From Actinomycetota bacterium (GTDB lineage Bacteria; Actinomycetota; Actinomycetes; Nanopelagicales; Nanopelagicaceae), in NCBI GenBank assembly GCA_009702205.1, contig WLIM01000023.1, positions 1 to 11,005 of the forward strand: a stretch of DNA of 11,005 nt, given 5' to 3'. The position numbers were made by a program, and so were the translations under genes. The notes under the pieces were generated by a model. That model saw only the letters and a list, made by a program, of their open reading frames with translations, was not told the origin of the DNA and did no database searches. Below are positions 6,045 to 11,005 of this stretch, piece by piece (the first letter of the stretch is position 1; every line of letters starts with the position of its first letter).

Positions 6045-6050
6045 ATCTTA
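6045..6050 (-). promoter_or_regulatory. -10 element of the 65-aa gene, overlapping the HNH stop codon
   Basis: Minus-strand TAAGAT is followed by ACTCAT and the ATG at 6038 (6-nt spacing). Its first three bases are the TAA stop of the HNH gene. A possible -35, TTGGTG, lies 17 nt upstream inside the HNH coding sequence. Confidence 0.55.
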
Positions 6051-6563
6051 GGCAACGCCGTGTTCTGCACCAAACGGCCGAAGGTATGAGATCCATCTCG
6101 AATCTGGTTTTCCAGTTCCAAGAATTCGCCAAGCTGCGCCCGCAGGTTCGCGCGGAAGAGTCTTTAACTTCCAGCCAATCTCTTTCAAAGTTCGGTCAGC
6201 TTTTTGATGATTGCATTTATGACAAGCTGAAACAACATTTTCCCAATTGTGGGCACCACCGCGACTGCGTGGGATTACGTGATCTATTGAGGTCGCAGGT
6301 GCTGTGCAATAAACACATCGCCCACCATCACGAGCAAATAGGGCTCGTCTAGAAAGTGGGACAGCATGGCGGTAAGGAATGCGAACAAATTTAACTAATT
6401 TGATAACTGCAGGAAGTGTTAGTTCTCCGCCGGAATATCTAAGAACAGTGTCGGAATCTTCAACGGTTGTTGCGCGCTGATTTAAGACGAGGATTAACGC
6501 TCGTCTCTCTGATACGACACCTAGTGGCTCGTAGGTGGCGTTCAGTACCAATGTCTGTGGCAC
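6048..6563 (-). CDS. HNH endonuclease family protein
   Basis: A 171-aa protein with an HNH_5-type nuclease core: zinc-binding CVYC at 83-86, catalytic IDHVIPRSRGG at 93-103, Asn106/Asn109 in the NWENV stretch, and a second zinc pair CHKC at 114-117 followed by NHQKADRT. The N-terminal 80 residues (LVLNATYEPLGVVS, at 5-18) are the typical leader of this widespread chromosomal actinobacterial family, not a phage or restriction nuclease. All metal-binding residues are intact, so it is probably active, but the physiological target is unknown; DNA repair or processing is a guess. The start is GTG at 6563, supported by AGGGAG 8 nt upstream. From memory, M. tuberculosis carries a homologue at the corresponding place (Rv2469c), between pepN and glbO. 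Confidence 0.9.
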   Translation of the reverse strand: MPQTLVLNATYEPLGVVSERRALILVLNQRATTVEDSDTVLRYSGGELTLPAVIKLVKFVRIPYRHAVPLSRRALFARDGGRCVYCTAPATSIDHVIPRSRGGAHNWENVVSACHKCNHQKADRTLKEIGWKLKTLPREPAGAAWRILGTGKPDSRWISYLRPFGAEHGVA

Positions 6564-6571
6564 TCGAATTG

Positions 6572-6577
6572 CTCCCT
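6572..6577 (-). promoter_or_regulatory. Shine-Dalgarno AGGGAG deciding the GTG start of the HNH gene
   Basis: On the minus strand AGGGAG is followed by 8 nt and GTG at 6563. It fixes an otherwise uncertain non-ATG start and marks this gene as leadered. Its promoter must lie in the 134-bp gap shared with the divergent MscS-like gene, but no convincing element was found. Confidence 0.7.
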
Positions 6578-6685
6578 TTTTGTGGTTACTGCTCCAACAC
6601 GTGGCTCGCGTTGTTGGGTAAATAGTGCCGTAAGGCGGGCGAAAAATCGCGCATTTCTGATGGCTAATCTCGTGAACATAAGGAT

Positions 6686-6691
6686 TATTCT
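6686..6691 (+). promoter_or_regulatory. -10 element of the MscS-like gene, leaderless start
   Basis: TATTCT is followed by TCGAGC and the ATG at 6698, the same 6-nt spacing as trmB, pepN and the 65-aa gene. No Shine-Dalgarno sequence precedes the ATG. Confidence 0.55.
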
Positions 6692-6697
6692 TCGAGC

Positions 6698-7258
6698 ATG
6701 ACCCTTAGCGACAATGCCCAGAAGATTTATGACTGGTTTATCGGTGCGCCCTTCCACATAATTTTGATCCTTGCCATCGCCCTCATATTCCAGAAAATCG
6801 GCGGACGGGCAGTAGCCAAGGCAATCAATCGAATTGCTGAAGCAGATTTTGTTCCTGGACCAAAGCGCGGGATGGAGCGCCAACGCGAACGTGCCAGAAC
6901 TGCAGGCACCGTTTTACGTTCTGCGCTAAACGGAATGATTTGGTTAATTACTTTAACAATGGTGCTTAGTGAACTTGGTTTTAATCTTGGCCCACTTGTT
7001 GCATCTGCAGGTGTAATCGGAGTCGCACTAGGACTTGGTGCCCAAACTCTTGTTCGAGATGTATTGGCCGGAATGTTTATGTTGGTTGAAGATCAATATG
7101 GCGTCGGCGATCAAATTGAAACCATGGAAGTTTCGGGATTGGTTGAATCGGTAGGACTGCGTATTACAACAGTTCGATCCCAAGATGGAACTCTTTGGTA
7201 TTTACGTAATGGCGAAATCTTAAAAGTCGGAAATAAGTCGCAACCTAGAAATAATTAA
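6698..7258 (+). CDS. Short MscS-type mechanosensitive channel lacking the C-terminal domain
   Basis: A 186-aa inner-membrane protein of the small-conductance mechanosensitive channel family, which releases osmolytes on hypo-osmotic shock. TM1 is at about 15-35, a basic linker at 55-68, TM2 at about 76-93, and the Gly/Ala-rich pore helix from about 98 to 130 (ASAGVIGVALGLGAQTLVRD). The beta domain follows: EDQYGVGDQIE at 131-141, then VESVGLRITTVR and NGEILKVGNKSQ. The protein ends there. E. coli MscS is about 286 aa and continues into an alpha/beta domain that builds the cytoplasmic vestibule; that part is missing. The next gene begins at once on the opposite strand, with stops overlapping by 4 bp (7255-7258), so no remnant of the missing domain lies downstream. 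Either a minimal functional channel or an eroded one; intact frame and promoter favour function. Confidence 0.85.
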   Translation: MTLSDNAQKIYDWFIGAPFHIILILAIALIFQKIGGRAVAKAINRIAEADFVPGPKRGMERQRERARTAGTVLRSALNGMIWLITLTMVLSELGFNLGPLVASAGVIGVALGLGAQTLVRDVLAGMFMLVEDQYGVGDQIETMEVSGLVESVGLRITTVRSQDGTLWYLRNGEILKVGNKSQPRNN

Positions 7259-7638
7259 TTATCTGGTTGGTTCTTCATCGAATGAGCTGCATATTGAAAA
7301 TATGTCCATAACTCTTCTTTAAGTTCTTCTGCCAAATCTAAATTAATAACAGCAGCATGCATACATGCAAGCCAAGCGTCATGTTCCGGAGTTGCAATAT
7401 GAAATGGTGCATGTCGCATTCGAAGCCTTGGATGTCCACGCTGTTCTGAATATGTCGATGGTCCACCCCAATATTGTTCAAGGAAAAGTGCCAGCCGCTC
7501 TTCTGCCCCAGCCAAATCATCTTGTGGATACATTGGTTTTAGAATTGGATTTACTGCCACTTGTTCATAGAAACGCTTTGTCAGTTCTTTGAAAGTCGCT
7601 GAACCGCCGGCACGATCGTAAAAAGTCTCTTCACTCAT
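7255..7638 (-). CDS. glbO: Truncated hemoglobin, group II (trHbO)
   Basis: A 127-aa heme protein of the 2-over-2 globin fold. Motifs match mycobacterial trHbO closely: FYEQV with Tyr24 at B10, MYP with Tyr37 at CD1, DLAGAEERL (41-49), FLEQYWGGP (52-60), GHPRLRMRHAPF with proximal His76 (F8), and DAWL with Trp89 at G8. All residues known to shape the distal pocket in M. tuberculosis GlbO are therefore kept, at the same spacing. Known family roles are high-affinity O2 binding, peroxide/NO chemistry and interaction with respiration; which applies here is not determined. It is the last gene of the ettA operon, and its ATG overlaps the MFS stop codon by one base (TAATG), implying translational coupling. 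Its stop overlaps that of the convergent MscS-like gene. No terminator is visible. Confidence 0.95.
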   Translation of the reverse strand: MSEETFYDRAGGSATFKELTKRFYEQVAVNPILKPMYPQDDLAGAEERLALFLEQYWGGPSTYSEQRGHPRLRMRHAPFHIATPEHDAWLACMHAAVINLDLAEELKEELWTYFQYAAHSMKNQPDN

Positions 7639-8894
7639 TATTTTGCGTCTTGTCTAACCTTGCTTATCTTGAGAACAAAATATGAAGTAATAACGCACAT
7701 AAATCCGCTTATATAGAAGGCAGTAGCATAATCTCCAAATTTTGTGTGGAGAACGGCGGCACCAAATGCTGCTGCTGATCCACCAATTTGGTGGGCTGCA
7801 AAAACCCAGCCATAAACAACTGGTGTCAGTTGTGGCCCAAGTACTTGGCGACATAAAAGAACTGTTGGTGGAACCGTAGCTACCCAATCAAGCCCATAGA
7901 AAATTACGAATACTAGAGTCGATGGATGAACAGTTGCGAAAAGAATTGATGGAAGTAGAAATAGCGAAAGCCCACGGAAGAAGTAATAAACAAAGAGCAG
8001 CTTTCTTGGATCGTATCTATCGGTCAACCATCCTGAAAATATTGTTCCAACAACATCGAAGACGCCAACAAGTGCTAGCAAACTTGCCGCAGTAACTTCG
8101 CCCATTCCGTGATCATGGGCTGCGGGAATGAAGTGCGTACCGATCAATCCACTGGTTGATAAGCCACAGACAAAGAATGAACCGACTAGAAACCAAAAAT
8201 CGCGTTTCTTGCTTGCTTCGCGCAAGGTTTGTATAGCTAAACGGCCGGCATTTGTTTTATTCTGTTCTGGTTCAACCCAACCACTTGGCGCGCCAAATGG
8301 TTTTACGCCGGCTGAAGATGGTCGCTCTTTTAGGAAGATAAAGATAAGTGGAACCATTACGAAAGCGCCGCAAGCAACAGTAATTGAAACTGATTTCCAC
8401 CCAACATTTGTCGCTAGGGATGAGAGTCCTGGCAGAAAAATTAATTGTCCGGTCGCAGTAGCAGCAGTAAGAATTCCTACAACAAGTCCGCGCTTTGCAA
8501 CGAACCAACGGTTAGCAATCGTTGCGGCAAATACAAGTGCCATTGAACCGGTACCGATTCCAACGACTACTCCCCACAAACCAATTAAGTGCCAAGGCTT
8601 TGTCATGAAAATTGTTGAAAAAGCGCCAACACCTACTGTTGTTAGTGCTGTCATCACAACTTTGCGGATACCAAAGCGTTCCATTAAGGCTGCGGCAAAT
8701 GGCGCAGTTAGTCCAAAGAGCAGAATATTTATCGCAACAGCAAGTGAAATGTCATCTCTTGACCAGCTAAAAGCCTCTTCAAGTGGAACTACCAGTACAG
8801 ATGGCGCCGATCTAAATCCAGCAGTGGCAACAAGCGTTAAGAAAGTTACGGCAGCCGCAAACCAGGCTGGGTGGATGCGACGGACTTTGGTCAT
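7638..8894 (-). CDS. MFS transporter, monocarboxylate/OFA-like
   Basis: A 418-aa membrane protein with about twelve hydrophobic helices in two halves, joined by a hydrophilic loop at about 190-232. Motif A-like loops occur between TM2-3 (MERFGIRKV, 71-79) and TM8-9 (GWLTDRYDPRK, 288-298). NRWFVAKRGLVVGI at 128-141 is typical of the monocarboxylate porter and oxalate/formate antiporter branch of the superfamily. The substrate cannot be read from sequence; a small organic acid is the family-based guess. The ATG overlaps the thioesterase stop as ATGA, and its own stop overlaps the globin start as TAATG. The neighbourhood (acyl-CoA thioesterase upstream, trHbO downstream) would fit uptake or export of a carboxylate released by the thioesterase, but this is speculative. 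Confidence 0.88.
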   Translation of the reverse strand: MTKVRRIHPAWFAAAVTFLTLVATAGFRSAPSVLVVPLEEAFSWSRDDISLAVAINILLFGLTAPFAAALMERFGIRKVVMTALTTVGVGAFSTIFMTKPWHLIGLWGVVVGIGTGSMALVFAATIANRWFVAKRGLVVGILTAATATGQLIFLPGLSSLATNVGWKSVSITVACGAFVMVPLIFIFLKERPSSAGVKPFGAPSGWVEPEQNKTNAGRLAIQTLREASKKRDFWFLVGSFFVCGLSTSGLIGTHFIPAAHDHGMGEVTAASLLALVGVFDVVGTIFSGWLTDRYDPRKLLFVYYFFRGLSLFLLPSILFATVHPSTLVFVIFYGLDWVATVPPTVLLCRQVLGPQLTPVVYGWVFAAHQIGGSAAAFGAAVLHTKFGDYATAFYISGFMCVITSYFVLKISKVRQDAK

Positions 8895-9295
8895 GCTTCT
8901 AAATATTCAGATAACAAGGCACGTTCTTCATCGGTAATTGCGCGAGAACGTTTGGTCGCCATATCAACTGCAACTTGAACAGTTCTAGCTTTGGCATGGA
9001 CGCCATCCTTTGAAGTTAACTCATAGTCCAGAGTAAAAGAAGAGTTACCAATTTTTGAAACCCAAATCGCGACATCAATGTCGAATCCACCGCCATTTAT
9101 CGGCTCGAGATAATCGATTTCGGCGCGGGCAACAACCATGTCAGCGAACATCGGCTTTAGCCCTTTAGCAATTCTGGAATACCAAGTGAAATCCGCGCGG
9201 ACTTCTTGAATGAAAGTTAGATAATTTGCATTATTGATATGGCCAAATGCATCTAGATCATTCCAGCGAACATAAGTTTTACCGTGGTGGCGCAT
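8891..9295 (-). CDS. Acyl-CoA thioesterase, 4HBT/YbgC-like hotdog fold
   Basis: A 134-aa soluble hotdog-fold enzyme. The N-terminal signature RWNDLDAFGHINNANYLTFI (10-29) contains the likely catalytic Asp15, and the Asn-rich HINNANY segment precedes the long central helix. Later strands include VVARAEIDYLEPI (54-66) and ARTVQVAVDM (103-112). Length is usual for the family. The expected reaction is hydrolysis of an acyl-CoA to free acid and CoA; chain-length preference cannot be told. The start codon overlaps the ettA stop (TAATG) and the stop overlaps the MFS start (ATGA), so it is embedded in a coupled operon. From memory, M. tuberculosis keeps a similar thioesterase (Rv2475c) near its ettA homologue, suggesting old linkage. 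Confidence 0.9.
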   Translation of the reverse strand: MRHHGKTYVRWNDLDAFGHINNANYLTFIQEVRADFTWYSRIAKGLKPMFADMVVARAEIDYLEPINGGGFDIDVAIWVSKIGNSSFTLDYELTSKDGVHAKARTVQVAVDMATKRSRAITDEERALLSEYLEA

Positions 9296-10962
9296 TACCG
9301 GGTCAACTTTCTATATGTAACGCGGTGCGGACGTGAAGCTTCAACTCCAAGTCTTGCAACCTTATTCTCTTCGTATGATTCGAAGTTTCCTTCAAACCAG
9401 AACCACTGTGAATCGCCCTCGTAAGCCAAAATGTGTGTTGCTACTCTGTCCAAGAACCAGCGATCGTGCGAGATAACCACAGCACAACCAGGAAATTCAA
9501 GGAGCGCGTTTTCAAGTGAACCAAGAGTTTCAACATCTAGATCATTTGTCGGTTCGTCGAGAAGCAGAAGATTTCCACCCATTTTTAGCGTCAGCGCAAG
9601 ATTCAAACGATTTCGCTCGCCACCAGATAGAACTCCAGCAGGCTTCTGTTGATCCGGACCCTTAAAACCAAAAGCTGAAACATATGCGCGTGATGGCATT
9701 TCAACTTGGCCGACTTTTATGTAATCCAAACCATCTGAAACAACTTCCCACAAACTCTTCTTGGGATCGATTCCGCCACGAGACTGATCGACATATGAAA
9801 TCTTTACAGTTTCGCCAATTTTCACAGTTCCGCTATCTGGTTGTTCCATTCCCAAAATTGTTTTAAATAGCGTTGTTTTACCGGCGCCGTTTGGCCCAAT
9901 AACTCCAACGATTCCGTTACGTGGCAATGTGAATGAGAGATCATCGATTAGAAGACGCTCGCCAAAGCCTTTCTTTAAGTGCTCTACTTCTACAACTACA
10001 TTTCCAAGTCTTGGACCCATTGGAATTTGGATCTCTTCGAAATCCAATTTACGAGTCTTTTCGGCTTCAGATGCCATCTCTTCATATCGCGCAAGACGCG
10101 CCTTTGATTTAACCTGGCGACCCTTTGCATTCATTCGAACCCACTCAAGTTCTTCAGTCAGACGCTTTGCACGCTTTGCATCTTTCTGACCTTCGATCTT
10201 CAGACGTGTCGACTTAGTATCTAGATAAGTTGAATAGTTTCCTTCGTAAGGAAATGCGCGACCACGATCTAGTTCGAGAATCCACTGCGCAACATTGTCC
10301 AAGAAATATCTATCGTGCGTAATAGCTACGACGGTGCCTGGATATTTACTTAAATGTTGCTCGAGCCATAAAACTGATTCGGCATCCAAATGGTTAGTTG
10401 GTTCGTCGAGCAGTAACAAATCTGGTTGTTGTAAAAGCAATTTACAGAGTGCAACGCGGCGACGTTCACCACCAGATAGAACTGTTACATCAGCATCACC
10501 AGGTGGACAACGAAGTGCATCCATAGCTTGTTCAAGTTGAGAATCTAAATCCCAAGCATTTCGATGATCTAGTTGCTCTTGGAGAGTTCCCATCTCTGCT
10601 AATAATTTGTCATAGTCAGCATCTGGGTTTGCCATCTCATCACTAATTTGGTTGAAGCGAGTTAAGAGCCCCATAGTTTCGGCAACGCCTTCTTGCACAT
10701 TTTCTAAAACAGTTTTTGTTTCATCAAGGGGTGGTTCTTGCAACAAAATTCCGACTGTGTAACCTGGAGATAAGAAAGCTTCACCATTTGATGGTTGTTG
10801 TAGCCCGGCCATAATTTGTAGGACTGTTGACTTACCTGATCCATTTGGACCTACGACGCCAATCTTTGCCCCGGGTAAAAACATAAGGGTCACATCATCA
10901 AGAATTACCTTGTCACCATGCGCTTTACGCGCCTTTTTCATCGTGTAAATGAACTCAGCCAT
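9295..10962 (-). CDS. ettA: ABC-F protein, energy-dependent translational throttle EttA
   Basis: A 555-aa soluble protein with two ABC ATPase domains and no membrane segments. E. coli EttA is also 555 aa. Domain 1: Walker A GPNGSGKST at 38-46, signature LSGGERRRVALC at 162-173, Walker B and catalytic Glu187 in LLLLDEPTNHLD, His switch THDRYF at 215-220. The linker at about 241-320, with ELEWVRMNAKGRQVKSKARL (271-290), is the EttA-type P-site tRNA interaction motif. Domain 2: Walker A GPNGAGKTT at 356-364, LSGGERNRLNLA at 445-456, catalytic Glu470 in DEPTNDLD, SHDRWFLDRVATHIL at 498-512. In E. coli this protein binds the ribosomal E site and gates the first elongation steps according to ADP/ATP ratio. 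It is the first gene of the four-gene operon. The ATG at 10962 follows TAAGGT by 7 nt, without a Shine-Dalgarno sequence. Confidence 0.96.
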   Translation of the reverse strand: MAEFIYTMKKARKAHGDKVILDDVTLMFLPGAKIGVVGPNGSGKSTVLQIMAGLQQPSNGEAFLSPGYTVGILLQEPPLDETKTVLENVQEGVAETMGLLTRFNQISDEMANPDADYDKLLAEMGTLQEQLDHRNAWDLDSQLEQAMDALRCPPGDADVTVLSGGERRRVALCKLLLQQPDLLLLDEPTNHLDAESVLWLEQHLSKYPGTVVAITHDRYFLDNVAQWILELDRGRAFPYEGNYSTYLDTKSTRLKIEGQKDAKRAKRLTEELEWVRMNAKGRQVKSKARLARYEEMASEAEKTRKLDFEEIQIPMGPRLGNVVVEVEHLKKGFGERLLIDDLSFTLPRNGIVGVIGPNGAGKTTLFKTILGMEQPDSGTVKIGETVKISYVDQSRGGIDPKKSLWEVVSDGLDYIKVGQVEMPSRAYVSAFGFKGPDQQKPAGVLSGGERNRLNLALTLKMGGNLLLLDEPTNDLDVETLGSLENALLEFPGCAVVISHDRWFLDRVATHILAYEGDSQWFWFEGNFESYEENKVARLGVEASRPHRVTYRKLTR

Positions 10963-10969
10963 GTGCGAA

Positions 10970-10990
10970 ACCTTATCGGTTCAAATCGGT
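10970..10990 (-). promoter_or_regulatory. Operon promoter: -10 element TAAGGT with adjacent 6-bp direct repeat
   Basis: On the minus strand GATAAGGT, whose -10 hexamer TAAGGT occupies 10970-10975, is followed by 7 nt and the ettA ATG at 10962. The same octamer GATAAGGT precedes pepN. Just upstream ACCGAT occurs twice with a 10-bp period (plus-strand ATCGGT at 10975-10980 and 10985-10990), which may be incidental or an operator. The -35 region reaches towards the window edge and no clear hexamer is seen. Confidence 0.5.
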
Positions 10991-11005
10991 AGACTCGCGC
11001 AGGTA

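Noticed and set aside
6542..6883. Minus-strand 113-codon open frame opposite the MscS-like gene start
   Set aside because: It overlaps the MscS TM1 coding region and the HNH start; its Arg-rich composition and missing RBS indicate a shadow frame.
8128..8937. Plus-strand 269-codon open frame opposite the MFS gene
   Set aside because: The MFS gene is convincing on the minus strand with TM segments, motif A loops and coupled junctions. The antisense translation is Thr/Pro/Ala-rich with no domain or start signal.

Overview
The window reads as a compact, low-GC actinobacterial chromosome segment, roughly low-to-mid 40s % G+C by eye. The best guess is a streamlined free-living freshwater actinobacterium of the Nanopelagicales (acI) type. 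Protein signatures are clearly actinobacterial: an RpiB with the mycobacterial-type SGNGEQ loop, a group II truncated hemoglobin nearly identical in motif to mycobacterial trHbO, and an M1 aminopeptidase. Low G+C, tiny intergenic gaps, overlapping stops and many apparently leaderless starts suggest genome streamlining. The lineage is an inference; no marker gene fixes it.

Layout. Positions 49-122: tRNA-Gly(TCC). Positions 149-2036: an accessory-looking pair of divergently transcribed secreted-protein genes (a collagen-like Gly-X-Y protein on the minus strand and a 189-aa Ala-rich protein on the plus strand). A 283-bp intergenic region with a clear inverted repeat separates them, and a strong Rho-independent terminator follows the second gene. 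Positions 2121-7258: core genes rpiB, trmB (minus), pepN, a 65-aa one-TM protein (minus), an HNH nuclease (minus) and a short MscS-type channel. Positions 7255-10962: a minus-strand operon read as ettA, thioesterase, MFS transporter, truncated hemoglobin, in which every internal junction overlaps (TAATG, ATGA, TAATG).

How the genes work together. Most of the core genes are housekeeping: pentose phosphate isomerisation (RpiB), tRNA m7G46 modification (TrmB), peptide turnover (PepN), ribosome-associated ABC-F function (EttA), osmotic relief (MscS-like) and heme-based O2/redox chemistry (trHbO). The order rpiB - pepN - HNH - trHbO - thioesterase - ettA resembles, from memory, the Mycobacterium tuberculosis Rv2465c-Rv2477c neighbourhood, so much of this looks like ancestral actinobacterial synteny with genes lost and trmB and the MFS gene interspersed.

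The most notable signal outside the proteins is a repeated start architecture. A TANNNT -10-like hexamer sits exactly 6 (once 7) nt before the ATG of trmB, pepN, the 65-aa gene, the MscS-like gene and ettA, with no Shine-Dalgarno sequence, which predicts leaderless mRNAs. Genes with real SD sequences (1467 gene, HNH gene) lack this arrangement. No unambiguous new multi-gene system such as a defence island, CRISPR array or integrase was found.
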